Assembly: GCA_963747755.1 (NCBI GenBank) | Contig: CAVVGK010000014.1 | Location: forward strand, 1 to 64,000 | DNA length: 64,000 bases | Source: DATFVA01 sp963747755 | Lineage (GTDB): Bacteria > Bacteroidota > Ignavibacteria > Ignavibacteriales > Ignavibacteriaceae | Direction of reading: 5' to 3' | In this document: one piece after another, positions 1 through 8,537 of the stretch | Layout: every line of letters starts with the position of its first letter | Numbering within the stretch: position 1 is the stretch's first letter | The notes under the pieces: generated by a model | What the model saw: the letters and a program-made list of their open reading frames with translations, nothing else | Databases searched by the model: none | What the model was told of the DNA's origin: nothing | Made by a program: the position numbers and the translations under genes

Positions 1-121
1 CTTCCTCGGCTATCTCCATTCCGCACTCTGTACATCGATTATTCAGTTTGCCATCATAATACCTGGTCTGACAGAAGCACCAGGGACATTCGATAAGTAT
101 TTCATCTCTATTGATTAGAAT
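1..121 (-). CDS. Partial zinc-ribbon protein, 3' end outside window
   Basis: An open minus-strand frame runs from just after a TAG at 127-125 to the window edge. It encodes a CPWC ... CTEC pair (about 16 residues apart), the pattern of a treble-clef or zinc-ribbon metal site. It overlaps the last codons and stop of the glutamine amidotransferase gene in another frame, so it belongs to the same transcript. No ATG, GTG or TTG lies ahead of the first Cys pair; ATT at 121-119 is the only near-cognate codon at the frame's start. It may use a rare start, be fused by frameshifting, or be a relic. Function beyond metal binding is unknown. Confidence 0.45.
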   Translation of the reverse strand, partial: MLINRDEILIECPWCFCQTRYYDGKLNNRCTECGMEIAEE

Positions 122-870
122 CTTCTATCCCACCAGTCACTATATCTTGGAGAATATTTCTGATATGATTCGACTCCGTTTTTATTTAGAATCAGAGCGT
201 GGTTGTTTTCCATCTCATAGAAATGAAATGAATTCTCCCCGAGATTGAACCCTCTTTTATTTACCTGAGATATATTCAGTGCCTCCTGCATTATTGCCCT
301 TTCTGAGCAGAAGTAGAGGATGTCTTCATCCGCGTTATAATAGAGATCAATCGGGTTATCTCTTTTAATTAGGAATAGTTTCTCAGGCTGGGATTTATCG
401 ATTGCAGCTACAGCAAAAGAGCCTTCTATTCTATCGAATAGCCGCTTTATTTTATCACCTTTGGATTTCATAGACAGTATATGGAGGATACATTCACTAT
501 CTACCTCCCCGTCACGCTGCTTCTTTCCGAATATCTCCTTATCATTGTAGATAATGCCATTATGAACGATGGCAGTACCTGATTTAGAGAACAGAGGATG
601 GTTATTATTGTTATTCTTCTCCGATCCCTGGGTTTTCATTCGGGTATGTAATATCATAATAGGAGGGAGCGTAAGACTCTTCCATTCATCTGTTTTGATC
701 AGATCAGATGACTTCACTGCAGCTTTATGAACTACAAGATTATTATCTCTTATAAAAGCATATCCCGAAGCATCTCTGCCGCGGGATTCTAAAAGACTGA
801 ACATATCTGTTAATTTATTCTTATCGGGCAGTCTACTCCCGAAGGAATAGTATCCCATTATTCCACACAT
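115..870 (-). CDS. Class II (Ntn) glutamine amidotransferase, stand-alone
   Basis: This 251-residue protein begins Met-Cys-Gly-Ile, so Cys2 becomes the N-terminal nucleophile after Met removal. It has the GATase II landmarks: HTR, an Asn-rich run before HP, HNG(I), DSE and EGSFA. The length covers only the glutaminase domain, with no synthase domain as in GlmS, PurF or AsnB. Such proteins hydrolyse glutamine and pass ammonia to a partner. The natural partner is the COOH-NH2 ligase two genes upstream, an arrangement described for phiEco32-type amidoligase clusters. GGAG lies 7 bases before the ATG, supporting the start. Target of the amide or amine transfer is unknown. Confidence 0.8.
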   Translation of the reverse strand: MCGIMGYYSFGSRLPDKNKLTDMFSLLESRGRDASGYAFIRDNNLVVHKAAVKSSDLIKTDEWKSLTLPPIMILHTRMKTQGSEKNNNNNHPLFSKSGTAIVHNGIIYNDKEIFGKKQRDGEVDSECILHILSMKSKGDKIKRLFDRIEGSFAVAAIDKSQPEKLFLIKRDNPIDLYYNADEDILYFCSERAIMQEALNISQVNKRGFNLGENSFHFYEMENNHALILNKNGVESYQKYSPRYSDWWDRRF

Positions 871-895
871 TAGTTTTCTCCATTTTTTTAAGTTT

Positions 896-1093
896 TCAGG
901 CAGGAACTGTTTCTTTGACAGTCGTAACCAGTTTGATAAGCTCGATTACCTCTTTTTGGTTATTCTTTCTGAGTGAAAGGCTTACCCCGAGGCGATTGCA
1001 TCCAGGTGTAGAAATGACTTTGGCAGTACTTTGCTTTTTGAGCAGGTAATCCTGGGCCAGGGGGTATATATCCTCCGTTGCTGAGATCTGTAT
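896..1093 (-). pseudogene. Frame-shifted C-terminal part of the Cys-rich protein gene
   Basis: After a TGA at 1096-1094, this minus frame is open for 65 codons and ends with TGA at 898-896. There is no start codon. Its translation reads like a folded domain (for example EDIYPLAQDYLLKKQ, then STPGCNRLGVSLSLRK and an amphipathic helix ending VKETVPA). It begins where the upstream frame loses protein character. Joining them needs one extra base in roughly 1060-1093. The end then lies 25 bases before the amidotransferase ATG, which is normal operon spacing. The cause could be mutation, sequencing error or programmed slippage; no obvious slippery heptamer is visible. Confidence 0.5.
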
Positions 1094-1497
1094 TCATCTC
1101 TGTCGATCAGACCGAAGAGATATATTGGATTATCAACCAAACCGACCCTATCCTTGATGGTCTTAAGAAGGATATCTTTCGAATTGATGTAGATAGGTCT
1201 TTTTGTCTCTGTCTTACCCTGAAGCCAGCTTCTTGAAAGACTGATTATCAGTTCCCTGTCAGAATCATATACATCTGGATTATTTGGAGCGTCATCGTCG
1301 TAGTCATCATCATAACAGTCACTGCAGTAGGGATCTCTGTCAGAGTTATAATGAGTCTCGCTTCTGTAGATAACTGAATCACATCTCGAACAGTAGTTAT
1401 AGGATTCCGAAAAGCATTCATCGCAATAAGGTTCATCAAATGCCCACCGGACATCAGAATCCGCAATTTCTGCCTCGCAGCTGGTACATTGATACAT
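982..1497 (-). CDS. Cys-rich LIM/zinc-finger-like protein, probably frameshifted
   Basis: The N-terminal 65 residues carry repeated CxxC pairs (CTSC, CDEC, CSRC, CSDC), resembling tandem LIM or treble-clef zinc fingers. An acidic Asp-rich linker and a C-terminal domain follow. The start overlaps the amidoligase stop in a TAATG arrangement, so translation is probably coupled. In the reading frame given, the last 35 or so residues look like out-of-frame sequence. A better continuation exists in the -1 frame (896-1093), and the intact protein would be about 200 residues. It may act as substrate, adaptor or DNA/RNA-binding partner in the amidoligase cluster; no function is established. Confidence 0.6.
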   Translation of the reverse strand: MYQCTSCEAEIADSDVRWAFDEPYCDECFSESYNYCSRCDSVIYRSETHYNSDRDPYCSDCYDDDYDDDAPNNPDVYDSDRELIISLSRSWLQGKTETKRPIYINSKDILLKTIKDRVGLVDNPIYLFGLIDRDEYRSQQRRIYTPWPRITCSKSKVLPKSFLHLDAIASG

Positions 1498-2204
1498 TAC
1501 GCAGCCCTCCTCAGGCCCCAGTTTGGCAGGATATCCTGATTCCAGTTTAGTTTTTTGCCAAGCAGGATATCGAGTTCTTTCAGGCCTTCTTTTGTATCAT
1601 CTGGGATCGTATGCAGGTAATGCTTCAGGTTCTTTAAGAATGTGCAGCTATGCTGCCGATTTTTAAGTTCATTGAAGTTCAGGTTATCCTCCAGAACTCC
1701 AATAACTGCAAGTTTAGCGAGAGTCAGATGAACCAAGGTTACTGAAGGAGATAAAAGAAAGCTGCCTGGTGTGCGATATTCAAACCCCCAGCTTTTTCTC
1801 CGGTAAGCACTTTTCTTTCCATAACCCGTTCTTTCCCGTTTTAATTTCTGCTGCTTATCATCGATGCAGTTAGACAGGCTGCCGAGAACTATATCGAGGG
1901 CATCAATTATTTTTGGCTCTGGATCCAGTGAAAAATGAGTATGCCCACCAATAGCGTAATCATCAACATATGCACCTGAGTAAAATTCCAGGTCAGGTAC
2001 CTTTTCGTGTCCGTATTCAAGGATCTGATAAATCTTGCTGGTAAGATCGACAGGACTTTCGGAATAGCCGGGCCTAATTTCTGCTGTACTCTCACAGCCA
2101 TCTAACCCGAATGAACTTGAGCTCTTGAAATGATTATGAGCCGGTGTGAATTGACCCTGCTTCCTAAGTATTAGTTCTGGGTCGCAGCCGATGGTGAAAG
2201 ACAT
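1497..2204 (-). CDS. phiEco32-like COOH-NH2 ligase (amidoligase)
   Basis: A 235-residue protein of the glutamine-synthetase-fold amidoligase group (phage phiEco32-like COOH.NH2 ligase). Visible landmarks: DPE at residues 8-10, GLDG at 33-36, EIRP at 42-45, GGHTH at 86-90, an Arg/Lys-rich stretch with YG near 128, and GFEYRTPGSFLLSP at 140-153. The Glu, His and Arg residues correspond to the family's metal/ATP-binding set. These enzymes are predicted to form amide bonds between a carboxylate and an amine, using ATP. It is first in a coupled minus-strand operon with a zinc-finger protein and a glutaminase. GGAG precedes the ATG. Substrate (cell-wall peptide, protein or small metabolite) is unknown. 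Confidence 0.75.
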   Translation of the reverse strand: MSFTIGCDPELILRKQGQFTPAHNHFKSSSSFGLDGCESTAEIRPGYSESPVDLTSKIYQILEYGHEKVPDLEFYSGAYVDDYAIGGHTHFSLDPEPKIIDALDIVLGSLSNCIDDKQQKLKRERTGYGKKSAYRRKSWGFEYRTPGSFLLSPSVTLVHLTLAKLAVIGVLEDNLNFNELKNRQHSCTFLKNLKHYLHTIPDDTKEGLKELDILLGKKLNWNQDILPNWGLRRAA

Positions 2205-2294
2205 AGTAACTCCTGATTAGTTGTTAGTATATCTTTCTTATACCGCATTTCGGTACTTAATATTTTGTTTATAATTTCTTCAAAGGTGGACGAA
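2205..2294 (-). promoter_or_regulatory. Upstream region of the amidoligase operon with an inverted repeat
   Basis: This 90-base AT-rich gap separates the amidoligase operon from the end of the restriction gene. It contains a perfect 5-base inverted repeat, TACCG-5-CGGTA at 2241-2255, and AT-rich promoter-like sequence on the minus strand. The repeat could be an operator or a short hairpin; size and position fit a regulatory site. No experimental support. Confidence 0.3.
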
Positions 2295-2567
2295 CTATTC
2301 TTCCTCTACAAGCTTTATTTCTTCCTCTGTTAAGCCGTAAAGCTGGTAAACAAGCTGATCTATCTGCTTGTCTGTTACGTCTATCTGCCGCTGGAGTGCG
2401 GTTTTTTCTTGTGGGGTTTTTGCATTGGAGAGATTTTCTTTGTTACTAATTATATTTTTCACTTTTTCAGTTATTTGATCGTGTGTTTCTTTTTCAATGC
2501 TTTCAAACTTTATTGCTTTTAGTGGAAAAGGCTTTAAAATAATTTGTTTTAAATCTAAAGTAACCAC
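2295..2567 (-). pseudogene. C-terminal segment of the Type IIG enzyme in a shifted frame
   Basis: These codons encode a helical tail ending LVYQLYGLTEEEIKLVEEE, the typical C-terminal end of Type IIG/Eco57I-like enzymes (two long helices, then DxLVYxLYGLTEEE). It overlaps the end of the main restriction-methylation frame at 2503-2567. The two frames encode equivalent text around the shift (KTNYFKAF against LKPFPLK). Removing one T from the TTTT run near 2545 joins them into one protein. It is therefore read as the displaced end of the neighbouring gene, not an independent gene. Its apparent start is only an in-frame GTG. Confidence 0.7.
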
Positions 2568-5382
2568 CCCTTAAAACGTTCCCTGTATTTTTTAAGTAAT
2601 ACCAAAATAAATTCGAATTCAATATTCCCAGCCAATAATATATGCTTTCAGTAATATTCTGGTTTGGTATCAAACTATAAACTGTTGTGTTATGGTAGAG
2701 TTTGTTCAATTCAATCGTCATACTTGGGTAATCACTTATTTCTTGTGAAATAATTTTATCTGTTTCAAAATCATTTATCACACGCCCTCGATGACAAGAA
2801 TACCAATATCGAGGATTGGTTTTATATTTTACCCTTAAATTTCTTAATTCAATTTTATACTTCTTTAAATAACTAAAACAATTAGGAAATAAATTTTCAA
2901 ATTCTTTTTCCTGAAGTATTACAGTTTTACCGTCAACTAATTTGTATGGATAAACACAATAGAATTGAAATTCCGATTTGGCGTATCTTTTTACATCTTC
3001 TCCTTTTAAAATTGGTTTAAGCACAGCTTTTTCTAATAATATATTCTGCTGCTCCTTTTCGGAATATACTTCAATCAAATCATCATTTGTAATATCCGAT
3101 ATTCTTTTAAGAAAATAAATATCATCTGCTCCTGTAACTATTCCCTGAAATACTTTTTCAAATATATCACCTAATGTTTTAGGCTGCATTTGAATTTTGG
3201 CCATTACCTTAGATATGGAATCATTATTCAATATCCAGGGCTCTGAAGTCATTCTATTTTGGTTATAAAGGGCAAAATTCTCTTCTTCTAATTCAAATAA
3301 TTTATTTTGTAACTGTATCTTATCCTTATTACCAAATTCATAATATCTAAAGTCAGATTGATTGTTATTTGATAAAAATAATAGACAAGTATAGGTAGTA
3401 GCCTGAGAGAAAATTAAATTGTTCCCAAAACTTATAATTGAATCTATTGAATTATCTGCAATCAATTTTTCTCTAATACCTGATCCAAAGTCGCTGTTCA
3501 AAAACTTATGAGGGCAAATAAAACCAAGCTTTCCACTAATGTTTAACAAGAGAAGACCTTTTTCAATGAATAGTAAATACAAATCAAATCTTTTAACCGC
3601 AGACTTATAGTGTGCTTGAAAATATTTTATTTGATTTTCATAAAATTCCTGTAATCCTTGTATCCTTAAATAAGGCGGATTACCAATCACAACGTCAAAT
3701 CCGCCGGCGTCCATTATTGCTTTAAATTCTGTTTCCCAGTCGAATACATTAATCCTCAACTTTTCTTCATCATCAAGAAAGCTCATCTCCATTTGGTCAT
3801 AAAAATCAGGCCCAATTAAAGAGTTGCCGCATTTTATATTTTCAGAAAGATCGGGGAGTGCTCTTTCACGGAAAAACTTCATCTGGTTACTTATGGTTTC
3901 TTCACTTTCACCTTCGAGCACTTTAAGCAGCAGAGAGAGTTTTGTAACTTCAACTGCCTGTGAGTCAATATCGACCCCGTAAATGTTGTTAAGCAATATC
4001 CTCTTCTTTTCGGATGTTGTAAGCAGGTAACTTCCATTTGCGGTCTGGTGAATGGGAGGATTCTTAACAGTAAGATATTTTCTTGTTGTTTCTTTATCTG
4101 CTGTGTAGTATTTCAGGTGCCAGTCAATTAAATACTGAAATGCTCCGATAAGAAAACCTCCGGATCCACAGGCTGGATCGAGTATTTTTAATTTTGCTGC
4201 TTCTTTTAACGAAGTCTTATCGGTAAGCATTCTTCCGAGCGTATTATCAACTATGTAATTAACAATGTAGGTCGGAGTGTAATAGACTCCACCTGCTTTT
4301 TTCACCTCGGGTTTATCTTCTATTACCGCCTGGTGCGAAGGGGTAAGTCTTATTACCTTCCCGAGGAACTGCTCATATACCTGGCCAAGTATATCTGCCG
4401 GTAAAACAGAAAATTCATAAGGACTATCGGGGTAGTAAAGATGCTTTACAATATCTTTAATTACTTTATCATCAATAGAAATATCGAGAGTGAGATTATC
4501 AGGTTCTTCGCTTCTTTCTTTTTCAGATTCAAAATGAAATAACCCCGAGTTATATTTTTCATCTGCACGGTGGTAAATCTGTTTAAGTCTTTCATAAACA
4601 TTTACACCGTTCTGCAGGTTCATTAACTGTCCGTAATCTTCAATGCCCCTGTCTTCACATATTCTTAAGAAGATTACCCTGTCAATTGTCTTCTGTACCG
4701 CGTAATTAATTTCTCGTATACTTAGGGTAGGATTACGCAGAGCAATATTTCTTGCGAGCATTTTTCGCCATTCTTCCATCTGTACAAGAAAAACAGAATC
4801 AACTTCTGCAGTACCGCGTTTCTTTTTGTTACTCTCTACATACTTATCAAACGAGCCTTTGAGAATTGCTTCGCGGGAAAATATTTCCTCAATTTCACCC
4901 CACTTCTGCAGGTACTCTTCAAAATTATAGTACATTATTCTTGCAGTTGAAGCTTTATCCTTTTTGTCAGGGGGGATGCGGGTATCGTAAACCGCAAATT
5001 CCTCAAAGTCAGTAAGAATGCTTAAAGGCAGTTTTGCAGACCAGGCATAACTGCGAACCTGAAAGGCGGGATGAAGATCATCTTTTACATTAACCCCGGG
5101 CTTCTTTGCTTCAACAAAAAATTTGCGTGTGCCACCGATACGGAAACAATAATCGGGGGCTTCACGTATATCTTTCGTTTTTAATGAATACTCGTGGATA
5201 ACATCTTTATAAGCTTCTGCGTAGCCTCTTTTATTCTCAACATCCCAGCCGAGTGCAGTAAAGAAGGGATCGAGATATTCTCTCCGAAGCTGAGTCTCAT
5301 TGTACGTGCCGGCTTTATAAAAATCTACGTTGCGTGTGAAAGTTTCTACAAGCTGTTTAACCTTATCGGGTACCCCCGCCAT
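2503..5382 (-). CDS. Type IIG restriction-modification enzyme (Eco57I-like), C-terminal frameshift
   Basis: A one-polypeptide restriction endonuclease and N6-adenine methyltransferase. The N-terminal nuclease part has PDY at 76-78 and VEAK at 90-93, a PD-(D/E)xK arrangement. A helical connector follows, then the methylase with YYTP at 367-370, SAM-binding DPACGSGGF at 402-410 and catalytic NPPY at 568-571. The rest is a TaqI-like target-recognition region. The frame stops after 959 residues with an out-of-frame-looking tail; the natural end is found in the next frame at 2295, giving about 1030 residues. No separate R, M or S gene lies nearby. Loss of the last helices might spoil specificity or folding. 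Confidence 0.8.
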   Translation of the reverse strand: MAGVPDKVKQLVETFTRNVDFYKAGTYNETQLRREYLDPFFTALGWDVENKRGYAEAYKDVIHEYSLKTKDIREAPDYCFRIGGTRKFFVEAKKPGVNVKDDLHPAFQVRSYAWSAKLPLSILTDFEEFAVYDTRIPPDKKDKASTARIMYYNFEEYLQKWGEIEEIFSREAILKGSFDKYVESNKKKRGTAEVDSVFLVQMEEWRKMLARNIALRNPTLSIREINYAVQKTIDRVIFLRICEDRGIEDYGQLMNLQNGVNVYERLKQIYHRADEKYNSGLFHFESEKERSEEPDNLTLDISIDDKVIKDIVKHLYYPDSPYEFSVLPADILGQVYEQFLGKVIRLTPSHQAVIEDKPEVKKAGGVYYTPTYIVNYIVDNTLGRMLTDKTSLKEAAKLKILDPACGSGGFLIGAFQYLIDWHLKYYTADKETTRKYLTVKNPPIHQTANGSYLLTTSEKKRILLNNIYGVDIDSQAVEVTKLSLLLKVLEGESEETISNQMKFFRERALPDLSENIKCGNSLIGPDFYDQMEMSFLDDEEKLRINVFDWETEFKAIMDAGGFDVVIGNPPYLRIQGLQEFYENQIKYFQAHYKSAVKRFDLYLLFIEKGLLLLNISGKLGFICPHKFLNSDFGSGIREKLIADNSIDSIISFGNNLIFSQATTYTCLLFLSNNNQSDFRYYEFGNKDKIQLQNKLFELEEENFALYNQNRMTSEPWILNNDSISKVMAKIQMQPKTLGDIFEKVFQGIVTGADDIYFLKRISDITNDDLIEVYSEKEQQNILLEKAVLKPILKGEDVKRYAKSEFQFYCVYPYKLVDGKTVILQEKEFENLFPNCFSYLKKYKIELRNLRVKYKTNPRYWYSCHRGRVINDFETDKIISQEISDYPSMTIELNKLYHNTTVYSLIPNQNITESIYYWLGILNSNLFWYYLKNTGNVLRGGYFRFKTNYFKAFSTKSNKV

Positions 5383-5817
5383 AGAATTACCTTATTATGT
5401 GATTCGTTTTTGTAAACATAAGAAGGGAAGAGGATTAACTCAAGAAAAGATGAGGCAAAAACCTAAGGGGAGCTGACTGTTATGATCCTCTGGTTGAATC
5501 ACCGAAATCTATTCTGGAAATGAAGAAAATTCAGCAGATGGCGATGGATCAGGAGAAGGAAAAGAACCATTCCATTAAAGTGTAGGTTTATGGAATGAAT
5601 AATAGTCTGATATAAATGATTTTTGATGAACAACTTAGGAATTATATTTCAACTACCCTTTACGGAAAATGAGTGAATTAGTTGAATTCATTTTTCTAGC
5701 CTACTGACCCGATCATATTTAGATGCTTGGTTTAAGACATCTTTTAACAGATACGGTTTTGTTAATTGCTCTAATTTGTGTTTATATGTTGAATATCTAA
5801 AAAAGCCACTTAGTAAA
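5383..5817. other. Non-coding gap with a short ORF relic
   Basis: No full gene is visible in this 435-base stretch. On the plus strand a 43-codon open frame (5454-5585, entered after TGA and ending TAG) encodes a charged helical peptide with protein-like composition (DPLVESPKSILEMKKIQQMA). It has no start codon, so it may be a decayed gene end. The right half is AT-rich and would hold the 3' region of the lipoprotein gene. The left edge is the promoter region of the restriction gene. Confidence 0.35.
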
Positions 5818-6636
5818 TCAATAATAGGTATAGGTAACCCAGGTTATGGATTCAATTTTCCCATTTATATAAAGCTTTTCAGACCTGATCAATCCATCCG
5901 AATCATATTCATATTCTTTTAGAAATTTATCATTGTCACGCCTGAAGCTCACAGTAACCCGATTTTCATCAACAACGTATTTGCTGTCTATGGGCGAATC
6001 ATAAGTTGGTGCGTTCAAATGAGCTAATATGGTTGAGCCGTAATATTCATAATCGAAAACGTTTAATTGATTATTCGTTTTTGCAAGAACTGTTTGTTTG
6101 ATAAAATTCCCATCGGATGCTTTAACAAATTTATAGATCCCAAACCCGGTTTTAACTGTTGTTGTATCACCAATGTATGAATAATCCTGCCAGTCAAATA
6201 AATTCAATTGCGAAGTGTCCTTTAACATCCACTTATCAATTACAGAGTTTGATTTATACTTGAATGTAAAATCAAGTACTTTTTTAATTTTATCATTATC
6301 ATAAAAGAATTTCTGCCTGTGCATATAAGGCAGACAACCTAATCCGACATTATCCTTCGTAGTTCTATAGATCATTTTACCGTCTTTATCCAACTCGACA
6401 TACGTCATACTGTCCACTTCGGAGCCGTCATTCTTCAGAACAACATAAGATATTGTTTTGATTTTATTTTCCTTAAATAGGCTGCAACCATCCGGGGATT
6501 GCAGCTGCGGAATGGAGCGCATAAATGTATTATTCAGGATGGCTTTTTCGTAATTATCCAGTGAAGTTACTTCATTACTGCAGCCGGCTGCTAAAATGGT
6601 TAAAATTAACGTGGATAGAATGAGTGCAGATTTCAT
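5818..6636 (-). CDS. Hypothetical lipoprotein
   Basis: The protein starts with a short charged end, a hydrophobic stretch and a lipobox-like AAGC at about residues 16-19, so it is probably a secreted lipoprotein. The ATG at 6636 is preferred over one 12 codons upstream, since it puts the signal peptide at the N-terminus. The mature part is about 250 residues of beta-rich, Tyr- and Asp-rich sequence (VDSMTYVELDKDGKMIYR, YEYDSDGLIRSEK), as in Bacteroidota surface lipoproteins with YD-like strands. No family is recognised. It is divergent from the T9SS cargo gene at 6843. Confidence 0.65.
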   Translation of the reverse strand: MKSALILSTLILTILAAGCSNEVTSLDNYEKAILNNTFMRSIPQLQSPDGCSLFKENKIKTISYVVLKNDGSEVDSMTYVELDKDGKMIYRTTKDNVGLGCLPYMHRQKFFYDNDKIKKVLDFTFKYKSNSVIDKWMLKDTSQLNLFDWQDYSYIGDTTTVKTGFGIYKFVKASDGNFIKQTVLAKTNNQLNVFDYEYYGSTILAHLNAPTYDSPIDSKYVVDENRVTVSFRRDNDKFLKEYEYDSDGLIRSEKLYINGKIESITWVTYTYY

Positions 6637-6842
6637 TACCAACCTTTTTCTTAAGAGCTTATGCTCACCCATCTGAAATTACGGGAATTTGGCGATAGGA
6701 GCAATATGGCCTTAGAAATCACATGTCCTAATGCAGTTCCTTAATTATTGAGTTCAAATAGATTTTTAGGTAAGTTATATGTGTAATTCGGGACACAGTT
6801 ACTCAGGGAAATAGCACTCAAATAATATTGACCGGGGAAAAT

Positions 6843-8105
6843 ATGAAATCATCTTTCTTTTTTCTGTTCATATTAGCATTATTAGTTTTATCAAATTCCG
6901 GGTTTGGCCAGAGCTTTCAGATCTCACACGTGCCTGCCGCATCTTTCTCGTTGGATAAATTTACAAATAGTATTTATTATGCAAGTTTTACGAATTTATT
7001 TGTGAAGAGTTTAGAAGATTCTTCTGTAAAACTTTGCCCATTTCCTTCTCTTCCGATATTCGCAAACAAATCACATAAGTGCGTATACGGCGATGAAGAT
7101 TCAATATTTGTATATGATTTTCAAACACATACGACCATAAAAATATGTGAATCTGTCGGTGGTCCTTACGGGGAATTAGATTATGAATTTTCACCTAATG
7201 ATGAATACGTTTTGTTCAGGGAACATTATTACTCATTTGCTGATAGCTCTCTTCACCTCATAGATTTTACTCCAGATCCTTACTTGCAGATGGAATGGGT
7301 GAATGAAACTGAAATTCTTTATCGTACACTTGGTGACGAAGATATAGTTCTATTTGACATTTTAAGCAATTCTGTGGACACCATTTTATATTTTAATTCA
7401 AATATTACTTATGAGGCTTTTGCTTATAATAAAAAGCAAAACCTGCTATATTATAGTCCATATCAAATCAACTATCCTAAAATCCACTCATATGATCTTA
7501 CAACTCACCTTGATTCAGTTGTGTTTGATTCTGAAGCTGATACGAATGATACATGTTGGATGGATCTGAACAATATGCAGGAAATGGAATGGTCGCCGGA
7601 TTCAAGCAGAATGGCTTTCTTCAGTTACATACTTGAAGCAGGCGGCACAATTTATACCTATGTGCCTACAGAAAAACGGGCTTATAAATACACAGTATGT
7701 GGTGGTGAAGGATATGAATATTTTATGAAGTGGTTAAATAACGATACAATAGTTTATTTCAATGCTACGTTGGGATATATTTACGGACTTGCTCTCGATG
7801 ATCCTCTGGCTGTGGATGAACCAGAAGGGAGTCCATTGCCTGTTACTATGGAATTATCCCAAAACTACCCCAATCCCTTCAACCCGGCAACGACGATAGA
7901 TTATCAGATCCCTCAACAAGGATTTGTTTCTCTTAAGGTTTATGATGTCCTGGGAAGGGAAGTAGCTGTCCTGGTAACTGAAGAAAAATCTGCCGGCAGA
8001 TACACCGTCAACTTTGTAGCACCCGACCTGGCCAGTGGAATATACTTATACCAGCTTCGGGTTAATGATTACGTGAGCTCGAAGAAGATGCTGCTTCTGA
8101 AGTGA
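6843..8105 (+). CDS. T9SS-secreted beta-propeller-like protein
   Basis: It has an N-terminal signal peptide (ending about FGQ), then roughly 300 residues of WD40/TolB-like strands (SPNDEYVLFRE, WSPDSSRMAFFS), suggesting a beta-propeller. The last 90 residues are a type A T9SS sorting domain: QNYPNPFNP, LKVYDVLGREV, SGIYLYQL, ending SSKKMLLLK. It is therefore expected to cross the outer membrane by T9SS and be attached or released. ATG at 6843 is chosen because it begins the signal peptide; an in-frame TTG lies 15 bases upstream. The end of the gene closely resembles that of the protein at 11328. Molecular function unknown. Confidence 0.8.
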   Translation: MKSSFFFLFILALLVLSNSGFGQSFQISHVPAASFSLDKFTNSIYYASFTNLFVKSLEDSSVKLCPFPSLPIFANKSHKCVYGDEDSIFVYDFQTHTTIKICESVGGPYGELDYEFSPNDEYVLFREHYYSFADSSLHLIDFTPDPYLQMEWVNETEILYRTLGDEDIVLFDILSNSVDTILYFNSNITYEAFAYNKKQNLLYYSPYQINYPKIHSYDLTTHLDSVVFDSEADTNDTCWMDLNNMQEMEWSPDSSRMAFFSYILEAGGTIYTYVPTEKRAYKYTVCGGEGYEYFMKWLNNDTIVYFNATLGYIYGLALDDPLAVDEPEGSPLPVTMELSQNYPNPFNPATTIDYQIPQQGFVSLKVYDVLGREVAVLVTEEKSAGRYTVNFVAPDLASGIYLYQLRVNDYVSSKKMLLLK

Positions 8106-8109
8106 TTTT

Positions 8110-8140
8110 AAGGGAGCAGAAGCTCCCTTGATATTTTTTT
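8110..8140 (+). terminator. Intrinsic terminator
   Basis: Just after the stop codon is an 8-bp perfect stem (AAGGGAGC / GCTCCCTT) with a 4-base loop, then a T-rich run at 8131-8140. This is a standard rho-independent terminator for the upstream T9SS cargo gene. Confidence 0.85.
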
Positions 8141-8537
8141 CAAGAAACCATTTAACGTTTGAACACCCGGCGGTGGCTGAGTGTCCCGCTTTTGTTTTAC
8201 ATCAGGCGGGATGTATCGAAGATACCGGCAGGCTGGTTACTGGATGGTGATGGGATACGCCGCATCTGACCATTTCAGTTAGGGGTGACATACCTGCAAT
8301 AATTTCAATCTGTGGAATTTGTAGTGAACGTAATATTATACGGTATATAATTAGAATTCTTCTTGCATTAGTTGCTAATGTTTACTACATTATTAAAAAT
8401 AAATGCGGGATATACAATAGGTGGACTTCTTCAAACAATTTCATCTCGATGATTTCCAGGAATTTTAGCAAATCTATTCCATCTGCCTGCAGTTATTCTA
8501 AAAACTTTTTAACTGATTCAATCGGAAAGGGTTGTCG
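8141..8537. other. Intergenic stretch with no gene
   Basis: About 400 bases with no convincing coding frame. The left part has GC-richer text with a TCCCGC ... GCGGGA inverted repeat (about 8183-8211). It may be a decayed element. The right part is AT-rich and should hold the promoter of the gene at 8538. Confidence 0.4.

Noticed and set aside
115..870. Asn run (NNNNN) in the amidotransferase as a sign of a repeat expansion
   Set aside because: Class II amidotransferases often have Asn-rich text just before HP at this place.
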